This document shows positions 49,388-59,969 of a stretch of 64,000 nt of DNA, one piece after another. Under the pieces are notes generated by a model. It was not told the origin of the DNA, did no database searches, and worked only from the letters and a program-made list of their open reading frames with translations. The translations under genes were made by a program, and so were the position numbers. Every line of letters begins with the position of its first letter. The first letter of the stretch is position 1. Location: positions 43,837-107,836 of the forward strand of contig JAIXMR010000097.1 of NCBI GenBank assembly GCA_025677835.1, given 5' to 3'. Source of the DNA: Sporodiniella umbellata. Taxonomy: Eukaryota; Mucoromycota; Mucoromycetes; Mucorales; Rhizopodaceae.

Positions 49388-50930
49388 TCAAGAGGAGATG
49401 TATTCAAAAAAAGTATCAACATAATTTCCTGTTCTCCAAACGGCTTCAAAAGGTTGGTTTTCGAAAGCGTATAAAACCAAAGATTGTGTAGATGGCAAAT
49501 TTGAGAGGGTATAAAGACGCGTAGTTGGGTCAGAAAGAGTACCTTTGACCTTTGATGACGTGCGAAGACGATCTGCCGCTTCAGCCCTTCGTGCTACAAT
49601 GTAACCAGTTACACTTCGGTCAAGAGGGACAGAGAAGTCAAGCTCACTATGAATAGGCTGAAGAGCATTACAGAGATCAAGGGCAGTTGGCCTGTTTTCT
49701 GGAAGAGGTTCTAAACATGCTACACAAAGTCTTTGATACCATTCAGGGATTCCAGGTACAGGCTCAATACGGTAAGCATGGTCTTGTGCATTTTGGTTTT
49801 TTTCCAATAAAATCTCTGGCGAAGGAAAAATCACCTTACTCATAAGCTGCCAGAGAATAACACCTAAACTATATACATCTGATTTTTCAGTATACACCCC
49901 CTGTCGAACCTCTGGAGCCACATATGGCAATCGCCCATAGACAGCCTTAGTGATTGTTGTTACAGATGACGATTCGTATGTAGGTGTTGCAAATCGATAG
50001 TCCACAAGAAAGTAATCTGAATCGGTACATACAATATTTCTTGGATGAACGTTGCGATGGCACATACCCACCTTATGCAAGTCAGCAAGGTTGACAGCAA
50101 GCCTCAATATAGTTCCTGTAATAGTCTTAAGATCCAAATCCCCTAAAGGAAGCTGCTCCATGTGATCTTCTAGATTCCCGTTGTTACTGTATTTCATAAC
50201 CATCATTAAATCCCCAGTACTTTCACATACTGTTAGGCCTTGAAATAGCAAAGGCAGGAATGCCTTTGATTGTACAGAAATCTACTTACTGTTATAAAAA
50301 CCAGATATTATTTCTCCACTAAAGGAACCCACCTCATTTAGAATTTTGTCGTCTACAATCTTCAGAGACATTCGAATAGACTGCACATCATAAGACGGTG
50401 TCATTATTACAGAGTATACTGCTGAGAAGCCGCCTGCACCAACAAACTGCATATTAGAGAACCAAGACCATGGAAACCACTGCATATACTGATCCAATCC
50501 TTCTAAAAAGATTTGATGTATTGCCTTGCGTGCTCTGATATTGGTAGTACAGCTAACCACTTTATTCTGTCCGTACTTTCCCGCTAATTCCTTAAACAAT
50601 AGTTGTTGTCTCCAAACAAGAACCCAATCCTACTACAGCAAAAAGAATAAATACGCCGCTGATCAATTTTTTTTGAGGTTGTACCCGTGTATGATCAAAA
50701 GGAATGTTGTTTTCGATATAAGCAAAACATGTATTTTGGATATTCATAGCTATAGCGTCGCTTATTGATGGATATGGATTCTGCTTATTTGCTGAGCTTA
50801 TCAAGCTCTCTAGCCCAAAAGCGTGGGGGTAAAATTCAATCAACTCATTTGCAGTTTTTTTTGTTTGATAGTTTAATTCTTCTTGGAGTTGTTGTGAATA
50901 TAGTCTTTCTATCTCTGTTTCGTCCATCAT
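49388..50930 (-). CDS. Kinase-fold protein lacking catalytic residues (predicted pseudokinase)
   Basis: Exons 50637..50930, 50290..50590, 49388..50238; 481 residues. The layout matches the large protein-kinase-like families of Mucoromycota: a helical N-terminus, WFPWSWFSNMQFVGAGGFSAVY (glycine loop), SLKIVDD (ATP lysine kept), LMMVMKYSNNGNLEDHM, and a full C-lobe (YVAPEVRQGVYTEKSDVYSL, CLEPLPENRPTALDLC). The catalytic loop reads HRNVHPRN instead of HRDxxxxN, so the catalytic Asp is Asn. The DFG position reads VDYRFA, so Phe and Gly are changed. It is therefore probably a scaffold or nucleotide binder rather than an active kinase. The start is the double ATG at 50930. Confidence 0.78.
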
Positions 50931-52306
50931 CTCCTTTTTGAGCTATTGCAGAAAAAAGGGAAGATGAAGAAGAAAAACCTCAAATCTTATTTACAACGAG
51001 CTTCTCGAAACCCAGCTGGAAAACAAAACATATTGGTCAGCGTTCTTTGATGTCACCACTTCGCGGTTTTTACGAACACTTGGTAGCACATATAATTTCA
51101 CAAGCTTCGGGTAAATTGTGGATCCAAGAAATTTCCTATTTTGTAGAATTGTTAAAAGCCTCTTTCTTTTTTTTATTTGTTCGTGGGTAAAACCAACACG
51201 ATGATCTTAATATACAATACTCTACATATACCTCCTATAGTTACACACTCTTTAGAAAAAACTTGACAATCACAGTTACCAGCTTCTCTCAGGTAGACTT
51301 TAATAGAAGTAAAAATATGTTTTTCAATGACTATGCAAGCTGTATTTTTAAAACTTTCTCTCGGATTAGCATTGATCTTTGAATCTACTATAATTTGACA
51401 ATCGCTATTCAGTTGATTCGAGCGCCTTAACTGTTGTCTTTTTAGGTCTTTATTCGATCAGAAGGAATACAAATTTAAATCATTTTGATTGACTAGGGTA
51501 TTTTTGACAATTAAAATGAAAATAGCCAAATTATACAATATACTCCATTAGAACATATACGATATATGACAACAAGGTTCAAGATAGTGTAGCCAAAACG
51601 GTTACACTATAAGTATAAACTAAGAAATTGGTCTATGCTTTCAACACAGACCTGATACTTTCGTACAAACCATGCAGAAGAAAGACTTTGGGTATCATTT
51701 TTGTTTTATTTTTCAAATACACATGTACCAAATCAAAGAGGCTATAGAGCGATGCTTTCTACAAACTTTCTCATACTAAAAAATAAAACAAAATGCTTCT
51801 CTAGCTGTATGTCAATAGCTCATATCATGGTCCATTTCGGTGATGAGGGAAACTAACAAAAAGTAAAGCTTTCACCCCAAATAGTTGTGTGTTAGCGCTT
51901 TGCTTCACATACTCAGCTGTTCGGTTCTTTACAAGTTCGGTGGTTAAAACCAAGTTCCCAGACTAGACTTCTAATAGCAACACTACTGCACGCTTGTGCC
52001 AAAACTTTCTTTATCTTATTATCTGATTAGGGTACCGCCAGTATATTTCGAGCACTCTACACTGAATTTAACATCTATAAGAAAAGTTGAAGAATACAGC
52101 ACGATTTATACATTCAAAAAAAAAGACATAATTTATTTTAAATTTGGTGACTGTACAAAACAAAAAACGCAACTTAATATTATAAGCAGTGTCCTTTCTT
52201 GAAAAGTATGTGTATACGCTGATAGCCTTTTTTTTTTCACAGCCTCTGCTTTTTCTTTACTAAAAATAGCGATTGGAGAGCCCCAGAGGATTGTGCTCCA
52301 TATAGA
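50931..52306. other. Gene-poor AT-rich region
   Basis: About 1.4 kb. ORFs such as 51996..52202 on the plus strand show no motif. I see no RNA gene or repeat here. Confidence 0.35.
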
Positions 52307-52582
52307 TTACACTTCGTACGTCTTTTGTCTCAAGTAGCTATACATTTTATACTGAAGATGGTAAAGTGGAGAGTCTGTCACCTTCTCATTAAAGATTTTA
52401 GCCTGGTCGCTTAAATAGTGCTGTACGCCAATAATGAGCTCTAGTAAAGAGTCGTCGGCAAATTCTGTATCATCTTTTTCCACCAGAGATGAGTCGAGTT
52501 GATCTCGATAGCCCATTTTTTCAATAGACCCGTTGTAAGAATAAAGGTTGTTTTCAGTATTCAGCGATTTTATTGCGTTCAT
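52307..52582 (-). CDS. Small uncharacterised acidic protein
   Basis: A single exon of 91 residues with a true ATG at 52582, starting MNAIKSLNTENNLYSYNGS. It is acidic in the middle (VEKDDTEFADDSLLEL), with a predicted helical C-terminal half (QHYLSDQAKIFNEKVTDSPL, then YHLQYKMYSYLRQKTYEV). It has no signal peptide or membrane segment and ordinary codon composition in an otherwise AT-dominated area, which favours a real gene. The family is not recognised; additional spliced exons upstream cannot be excluded. Confidence 0.45.
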   Translation of the reverse strand: MNAIKSLNTENNLYSYNGSIEKMGYRDQLDSSLVEKDDTEFADDSLLELIIGVQHYLSDQAKIFNEKVTDSPLYHLQYKMYSYLRQKTYEV

Positions 52583-53829
52583 ATTAGTAGTAGAGTTTTA
52601 TGTTTTTGTACAGAAAAAAGAAAAGGAACAAATTACATATTATATAGTAGTTGATACTTGTTATTTTTCTATTTTTTTTTTACCTTTTTTGTATTTGTTT
52701 ATGCAAGTGCCAAAAAAAAAAAAGTCAGGGATATTGTGACACAACACGATCATGTTCGTCTATACAGCCTTCAGAAAAAAAAAAAAACAAAAGAGAAGAA
52801 AGTCTGCAAGATTTCATAAACGCTTATATCTATCTCTTTATTTTTAAAACTTACTATTAAGAGCTGTTAGTATATTGTCTACCTAAAAAAAGCTAATGTT
52901 GCATTTGGTGTACAGTTGCTTTAAGAACACAGCACCGAGCACCAAATTCGGTCATTGTATCTATACTTTTTTGATGAAAAGAATTATTGTTTTGTTATAG
53001 CTCACTTCAGCTTACACAAAAGAGTAAATGACCACTCACAAGTGACTTTATGAAACATGGTATAACAAGATACATAAAGACACAAGTCTGAATTACTTAT
53101 TATTATAACAACCTTTGTCTGTCTATCCTTGCTATTTTTACTTTTGTAGTAGTATGTATATACTAAAAAACCAAAACAAACATCTGCACATGTTTCAATT
53201 GAGATTTTTCATTTCATTTTATTCCAAACTTTGTTTATATACAAATCTATATGCAGTAAACGGATAAAAAACGACACCAAGATAAAAACAAAAAACAAAC
53301 ATACAGTAAAACAAAGTAAGTAAAGGCAAAAAAAAAAAAAAAAGAAAGAAAGAAAGAAAAAAGCTACAGAAAAAAAAGTTCTACGGTTCCGTTGCTTTTT
53401 TTTTGGGAAACGGAAGTACAAACCTTTCCAATTGTCGTATCTATAATGCATTTATAAAGAGCATCTATTCTATACATGGGCCGTCCCAAAACATGAAGTG
53501 CTCTTTGTATGTAGGGATGCATTAAAGGAGCATCGTCTTAGAAGAATTCAAACCACAAGTTCTCAAGAGGGAATATAGTTAAGCAAGCTATCCGAAAAAA
53601 AAAAGAAAACAATTTTAACCCGTATTTTAATACAGCGTATGATTTTCAAATAGACACATACTAACTTGTAACTTTTTACTTGTGCTTTCAAGGCGAGAAT
53701 AGGTTTTTTATAGAATACATATAAATGATACAAAGACATAAATTTAAAATATAAACTTGTCAGAAAGAAAACGTAATGAAATTAAAAAGAAAATGAACAC
53801 AAACTACTTTTCGCAGTTATTGTATAGAT
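52583..53829. other. Gene-poor region with homopolymer tracts
   Basis: About 1.25 kb. A15-18 runs and a short GAAA microsatellite (53328-53360). ORFs here are products of those tracts. No gene supported. Confidence 0.4.
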
Positions 53830-54707
53830 CTAAAAGAATTCTGCCTTGTTGGGCGGCTCAGGATAATCTTCTAGGCCTCGAAGCTTGGCATGAATATTTG
53901 TTCGACGCAAGCGGGTAGCGTAAGAGCTAATGGCTGCAGCAAAATAAAACTATAGATCCTTTTAGTTAACATATATATTAGATATTACGCAATACATCTG
54001 TACTTACTTGAATCAAATTTATTGCTACGGCAATCAAGCAAAAAGCTATCATAAAATTTCGATAGTATATCAAACAAGAATCCACAGTTTCGTCTAGATT
54101 AGCTTCAGTACACCTGTAAGCTATTTCTGATCTTTGTGTAGCCAGTATAACAATAACTGCTAAGGAAACCAGCATTACTATCAGAGAAGAAGTCCAATAG
54201 GCCAACTTGAAGGCAGAGATCATCTTTCGATGTTGCTATTGAACCCTTATGAGCGCCGAGATGAACATTACTTATACAGTTATACATACTTACTGTGATG
54301 CTTCCAACAACACCAAATAAAGCACATACAGAAAATATAACAGCAATCGCTATAGAAGCATAGAGAGCACCTTCCATAGCAGGGGTAGTATACATTCCCC
54401 CAGCCTCCTCTACAGCAAAAAAAAAAAACAGTTTAACAATACTTATAGACTATCAGTATTACTTTAATACAACATACTAAATCTAGAAACAGACAAGCAT
54501 AATCCAACTGTTGTAATGATATAAAAAATCTAAAAAAAATTAGTTTATACTTTTTTTCCCTGTCAAAACTCTTACGGATGACAATAAAGCTATAATCAAA
54601 ACACCAGCTCTACAAACAATGGCTAGTTTTAGAAATGGTTCTTATGAACTAAAGTTTTTTATGTTTTACCTAACTGGAATGCAGCAACAACATTTGTAGT
54701 GGCCCAT
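53830..54707 (-). CDS. Four-TM tetraspan-type membrane protein
   Basis: Exons 54670..54707, 54576..54609, 54478..54529, 54294..54409, 54008..54223, 53830..53949; 191 residues. It opens MGHYKCCCCIPVRAG, a cysteine cluster (likely palmitoylated) right before TM1 (VLIIALLSSIFYIITTVGL). TM2 is ASIAIAVIFSVCALFGVVG. TM3 is SSLIVMLVSLAVIVILAT, followed by a loop with two Cys (YRCTEAN...DSCLIYY). TM4 is FMIAFCLIAVAINLIQFYF. The cytosolic tail ends in PEPPNKAEFF. The CCCCIPVR-plus-4TM layout recurs in Mucoromycota proteins of unknown function. All introns are 58-70 bp with canonical ends. Confidence 0.75.
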
Positions 54708-54708
54708 A

Positions 54709-54732
54709 CTATTATTATTATTATTATTATTG
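54709..54732. repeat. (ATT)n microsatellite
   Basis: About eight ATT units directly upstream of the tetraspan start codon (minus-strand gene), so it lies in its 5' leader or core promoter. A T12A10 tract follows at about 54748-54769. Confidence 0.8.
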
Positions 54733-55272
54733 TACAGCTGTTACTAATTTTTTTTTTTTAAAAAAAAAAGATCAAGAACAAAAGAAAAAAAAACACACCA
54801 GACGCACTCTACAGTCAAGAGTTTATACCTTTTTTTTTTGTTATTCTATATTGCAAGCAAAGCCCCGTATATCTTTTTTTTTTTGGTGAAGCCCAAATGT
54901 GTTACCTTTTTTAAACTGCTGGATGTTATGCTTGGCCAAAAAAAATATTTATTGGGCTTGTGTTTTGCTCATAAAAGGGCTGCAAAGCTGTCTGGTAGCG
55001 AGCAAAAACCGCCCTATGCTTAATTCCCTATGTTTCAAAAAAAAAACCTGACCAAGTACAGTTTATTTTTGTCTATTTACTGTAGGTATGCACAAATTTA
55101 GCTCTATGGATAAGTTATCTTTTACTAAAGCAGTTCAACAGGAAGTGCATGACCATTGTTTATTTTTAACTTCAGCAGTAATTTTAAACCTTTCTGAATT
55201 TCAATATGAGAGTTGCAAATCGCGCTGCAGCTTTGTGACAGTGATTAGACTTCGGTATATGTGTAAAAAAAA
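54733..55272. other. Intergenic, left flank of the fold-back repeat
   Basis: AT-rich with T and A tracts. A plus-strand ORF at 55088..55300 (70 codons) has no motif. No gene called. Confidence 0.35.
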
Positions 55273-56105
55273 CTGTTTTTTGACTATGAGTTTGCGTTGA
55301 GGTAAAATTTGCGCTGACATTGAAAGAATATGTACGTCAAGACAAAAACAGTTTTGCGTTGCTTAGTACTAAATTTTGCGCCAAGAGATTAGAAAAAGAA
55401 ACCTAATACTTGTTTCATGGCGTTAAAAGCTCAGTGAACATTCAGAATGCTTCTTCTTTTTTTAGAAGACGCTGATTCCAGTTTTTTTTAACTCCAATAT
55501 TTATGATATCTTCTTGAGAAATTACACCTAAAACTGTAAATCTTACACCTTTTCCAGTTGGTACAGTGCCCTTTGCAGGTGTATCTTTTAATAAACGGCC
55601 ATTATATCTTTACGTTAAAGAAACTTGAAAAAATAACAACAGCAAGAAATTCTGACAGAGTAATAACATTACGAAACAATTGTTGAACAATATAAGAGTG
55701 ACGCAGATATGTATTTTTGTAAGAATTGGGTTTTTATCGATGAAGTAGGTTTCAATTTGTATACGCAAAAAAAACGTGGGCGTTTATTAAAAGATACACC
55801 TGCAAAGGGCACTGTACCAACTGGAAAAGGTGTAAGATTTACAGTTTTAGGTGTAATTTCTCAAGAAGATATCATAAATATTGGAGTTAAAAAAAACTGG
55901 AATCAGCGTCTTCTAAAAAAAGAAGAAGCATTCTGAATGTTCACTGAGCTTTTAACGCCATGAAACAAGTATTAGGTTTCTTTTTCTAATCTCTTGGCGC
56001 AAAATTTAGTACTAAGCAACGCAAAACTGTTTTTGTCTTGACGTACATATTCTTTCAATGTCAGCGCAAATTTTACCTCAACGCAAACTCATAGTCAAAA
56101 AACAG
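55273..56105. mobile_element. Fold-back (inverted-repeat) element: two 325-bp arms around a 183-bp spacer
   Basis: The left arm 55273..55597 is the reverse complement of the right arm 55781..56105. I compared all blocks by eye, including the homopolymer runs, and found no mismatch. The spacer is 55598..55780. Outer parts of the arms contain internal direct repeats of a TTTGCG core (for example AAATTTTGCG and AAATTTGCGC). The inner 150 bp of each arm is transposase sequence. This could be a fold-back transposon, a rearranged DDE_3 element, or a palindromic duplication of one transposon end. No target-site duplication is evident. Confidence 0.85.
55615..55936 (+). pseudogene. Fragment of DDE_3 (Tc1/mariner-like) transposase spanning spacer and right arm
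   Basis: The plus-strand reading ITTARNSDRVITLRNN, then after a frameshift CKNWVFIDEVGFNLYTQKKR, followed by TPAKGTVPTGKGVRFTVLGV, matches the region around the first catalytic Asp of mucoralean DDE_3 transposases. The second Asp and the Glu are absent; the frame stops at about 55936 after an unrelated lysine-rich tail. The part from RLLKDTPAKG onward is also present inverted in the left arm. The fragment cannot encode an active enzyme. Confidence 0.75.
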
Positions 56106-56853
56106 CACTCAAAACAGAAAAGCAAGAGACGGTACGGTTATATTGTATGTATATATATAAATATTTCAGTTTCAATTCTTGTGAACCTACTGGCGTCTTT
56201 GTCCTACAGAGTGTCAAAAATTCATATTTTGAGACCATCAATAACAGTACTTTAAAAAGGCCCACTATTTATTTTCCACAAGAAAAAAGCGGGGGGGCTT
56301 AACTTGATGCTCAAGATAAACGACTGAAAAGAGAAATAACTATAGGTTGATTCAAAACGAAGCAACCAGTTATCGATGAAAAAAATTATGGTTCACATTT
56401 CATAATCAGTTCAATCGCTTTAAATAGCGTACAAAAAATCGGGAAGATGGCAAGTTATAAAAAGTTCGGGCAAACTTAGAAATAGTATAGCTTCTTATCA
56501 TCTCAAAGCCCGTAAGCTTGTTTACTTGTGAAGTGGTTCGTTTTTTTCTATATACTAGTTACATCGCTCTAGTCTTGTCATCGAGCTTCTGCGTTTTGTT
56601 ATTATAAAATTCTCAGATACGCCTATTAGGATTGTAGCAACTCCGAAGAACTTTTGTACCACCACTCTAAGGTCTTTAAGTGGAAGAAAAATAGATTTGC
56701 TGTCACACAAAAAGACAGAGGCTAATTTTGGTGAATCAACCGCCTCTCTTTCTAAGCTGTCTTTCTTTTTTTAGCTTCCACAACGTGAAAAGCTCCGTTT
56801 TTGCTTTTTTTTTGGGATCTTTTTATTTTTGTTATTGTTCCTTTCTTTCTTTT
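56106..56853. other. Intergenic, no gene seen
   Basis: About 750 bp between the fold-back element and the mucin-like gene. It contains a G8 run near 56291 and pyrimidine-rich sequence just before 56854, which suits a promoter/leader. Confidence 0.4.
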
Positions 56854-57611
56854 ATGGCTCACTTGAACCGGACTCCCCCTTCTATGTTGGCTTTATATTC
56901 TGTAAGCATCTGGATTGTGTCGGGAGTAATGGCACAAGATGACGGCTTAGGTAAGCTTAACCCAATATTAGCCAGCACTGACTTAAGTAACGAACAGATA
57001 ATGACAATGGTGACGACGGTGATGAGTCTCCTACAGGAGGTAATAGATATAAAGAAAAAGAATAACAATCAAAACCGAGCTCTGACATAATTCCTCAAGT
57101 TAACTTACCGAACGTTACAACAGCTGATCCAGGTATAACAACAACAACGCCAGCTGACATAAGCACGCCTACAGTAAACAGCAATACAGCACCCACCATT
57201 GCGACGACACCAACATCTAATACTCCAGAGCCTACCACGGATACTTTTGGCTCAACGGCCAGCGTTGCCAATATACCCTCGTCGTCCATAAACACTTTCT
57301 CTAGTACCATGTCCACTACACCCACCTTGTCTTCTAGTTCAGGCAGCAAAAGTAATGCAGGTGGTATCGCAGGTGGTGTTGTAGGAGCGCTTGTTGGATT
57401 GGCCATAGTTGGTGCTATTGCCTTTTGGTTCTTACGAAAGAAAAGAAGGAACGACCGCGAAGTTTTTCGACCTGATAGTGAAGCCGACGAATACTCGAAC
57501 TCATCTCGTCTCACCAACGATCAGAGCGCCCCTATGTCTGAACAGAATTTACCCCCTCGCCCACCGAGGCACAGCTACTATGATCCTAACAATCAACCTA
57601 TTGTCTATTAG
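56854..57611 (+). CDS. Mucin-like single-pass membrane protein (Mid2/WSC-stalk type)
   Basis: Proposed exons 56854..56950 and 57100..57611; 202 residues. The N-terminus is a signal sequence (SMLALYSVSIWIVSGVMAQ). The extracellular part is almost entirely Ser/Thr/Pro/Asn (ITTTTPADISTPTVNSN), suited to heavy O-mannosylation. Then come SNAGGIAGGVVGALVGLAIV and IGAIAFWFL-like residues as one TM helix, stop-transfer RKKRRN, and a cytosolic tail ending PPRPPRHSYYDPNNQPIVY. This layout resembles fungal cell-wall stress sensors without a WSC head. The intron is uncertain: it uses a strong GTAAGC donor but is about 150 bp, longer than usual, and a second coding segment (56951..57040) could be exonic under another model. 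Confidence 0.65.
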
Positions 57612-58070
57612 AGTAATAGTGCATAGCAACTATCGGCGTTATTTTGCCTTAATTAATTATTGCATTACTGTAACATTAAACAGAGGAGTATTCACTCGTA
57701 GAACTATTGTACTTCTTTCACACATCTACTCGCCCAATCCGCAGTGTTGACTTTTGTTTTAGTTTTTCTTCTCGCTGAAATATGTGATAGTTTTAAGGCG
57801 ATAATTTATTTAAAGTAGTAAAAACTAACTGTCTCATATATTAACAATCAAAATAACCGACCAAAATACGTCTGCTGATTATCGCTGTAAATTATGAACC
57901 AAAAGCAAATTAAGGAAAGAGAAAGGGAATTCAGTTTGGTTCTGATAGTTATATAAAACTCTTACTACTGAATTACAACTTGGTAGCTCAGTTTCTTGTG
58001 GAGATCAAATGAACTTGGTGATTTTTATTATCACATTTCGCCGCTGACAGATCTATGGTCAACTTTTTTA
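57612..58070. other. Intergenic, no gene seen
   Basis: AT-rich spacer between the mucin-like gene and the left terminal repeat of the DDE_3 element. No ORF of interest. Confidence 0.4.
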
Positions 58071-59635
58071 AATTTGGCAACCTAAAAATAAAAACGCTTG
58101 AATTTTAATTGGCCACTTCTTAACTAAATTGATCACTTTTTTGAAACCCATTTAGTTCTTGCACATCTCTATTAGTAACCTTGACGAATCAGAACTTAAT
58201 CTTTTACACCAAAGATGGCCAAGAAAACATTTGTGATGATAGTGGTGGAGAAGCTGTGTCAGTGGATGAGTACCTCCCCTTTCGCTTGTCGAAATTAAAG
58301 TACAAATATTTATCAAGCATACGCCAGTTGATATATCGGGACTTCCACAATAACAATGGTATTGCCATGAAGGAAGCAACGGTTGCTAGGAATGACAGTA
58401 GAAGAACTGAATATACAAAGTACACTATTCTTCAACAAACGATGTACATTCGCCATGTTTATGAAAAGAATATGAAAAATGACGATGCAGCTAAGCTTGC
58501 AAATGTCAATAAGCACACAGCCCGTAAATTGAAAGTAGAATACATAGCTAATTCTAGCACGGGTTTTTCCAAAAAAAAAAAAAAAAAATAAAAGACTGGA
58601 AAGCGTCAGTTCTCGCAATTAAATGATTAACATAAAAAAAAATTAGTGGATTTTCACGATGAGAGGCCTATAGTAATCGTTGAAAAAGGTGTTGGAGATT
58701 TGATTAAAAATTATGAAGGGCTTGTCATTAAGAAGTCAAGGGTTACTGAATTCATAAAAGATAAATGCAACCTAAGTTTAAAGACTGTTATCCATCACTC
58801 GGTTCAAAGGAATAGCCCTAAAACTATTGAAGTACACTCAGCTTGGATTGCTGAATGGACCGTTAAAGGAATCAACCACAACAAAAACTGCATATTCATT
58901 GATGAGTCAGGTTTTAGCTTGAATATGACAGGAGGAAATGTTTGATCTAGACGTGGAGACCAGTAATTTTTGTGACTCCGTCTATTAGAGCCACTTCAAA
59001 GACTGCCCTTGATACAGTCTCGTCCTCTAGTATTGTCAATATAAGTGTAAGAGAGCCTGGTAGTTTGAAAAGAAGAAAAGCAGCTGGTGATACGAAAAGA
59101 AAGACTCCTGGGGATCGATTAGTTGTACCCAAGGAACCACTGGTGGGCATTTTATGCAATTCATTGTTGATACTATGAATATCATGGACCAATTTCCAGG
59201 GATGAAAGGGTACCATTTAGTGATGGACAATGCTTCCATTTAGGCTTATAGCATCGTTAATCCTCTTATTATCAGCTGTGGATATACACCTGTACATCCG
59301 CCGCCATATTCACCAGAATCAAAACCAATAGAGTAATTCTGGAAAGACTTGAAAGACTGCGTCAAGAGAGAAAAGCTTAAGAATAGTGAGATGTTTACCT
59401 CCAGAATGATGGGTGCCTGCGAGCAAGTACCGCTTCAAAACATACAAAAATATACTCAGCATCCCATCAATACCTTTCCCAAATGGATGACCAAATTGCC
59501 CATTTAACTTTTGATGGCATGGTTATGTTTCATGACCAAATGAGTGACCAAATGATTTTCAAAAATATGACCGACCGAGTTAAGGAAAGTGACCAACTGA
59601 AACTCAAGTGTTTTTGCTTTTAGGTGACTAATTGG
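58071..59635 (+). mobile_element. Decayed Tc1/mariner-like (DDE_3) DNA transposon with about 85-bp terminal inverted repeats
   Basis: Left end 58071..58157 and right end about 59546..59635 are imperfect inverted repeats. Shared blocks, read inward from each end, are ACCTAAAA, CAAAAAC/TAAAAAC with CTTGA, TTGG(C/T)CAC, CTTAACT, and TTTTTGAAA followed by CAT/ATTTRGT. They differ at roughly a quarter to a third of positions, so the insertion is old. The transposase pseudogene sits between them. The right end also contains several GACCAAAT repeats just inside the terminal repeat. A TA target duplication cannot be assigned with confidence. Confidence 0.7.
58181..59505 (+). pseudogene. DDE_3 transposase pseudogene
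   Basis: The frame is broken by several stops and shifts. It starts with a helix-turn-helix-like N-terminal part (DDAAKLANVNKHTARKLKVE), then VIKKSRVTEFIKDKCNLSL, then the first catalytic Asp in CIFIDESGFSLNM (58901), the second Asp in HLVMDNASI (59226), and the Glu in YSPESKPIE (59316) before FWKDLKD. In-frame stops at about 58943 (TGA where Arg is usual) and 59334 (TAA where Gln is usual) fit C-to-T changes. An A18-type run at 58571-58588 causes a further frame break. The element is inactive. Confidence 0.8.
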
Positions 59636-59969
59636 GAGTGGAAGCACTGTATGTCTGATACATATATATATGTGTGTAAACATACACGTCATAAAGGCCT
59701 CCTGCTTGATAACAACTAAAGTCTGTAAGTTTTGCGACACTCTTCAGAAAATAAATTCGTCATTGGATGAAGCAAGTTCAGTCAATGGTGATAGGAAATT
59801 TCGGATTCACGATAAGTAAATTCGTCTTTGATAACAACTGGTATACCAAAAACATTTTGAAGTACAAAAATTGGCAGTTCTCAATGCATAAGAACAAACT
59901 GAGCGCACGTCTTCCTTTTTATTCTTCCACTATCACACCAAAACCACATTACGAACATTCAATTCTTGT
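59636..59969. other. Spacer between two transposon remains
   Basis: About 330 bp. A plus-strand ORF from 59767 has no motif. It probably contains the left end of the second element, but no terminal repeat could be paired. Confidence 0.3.
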
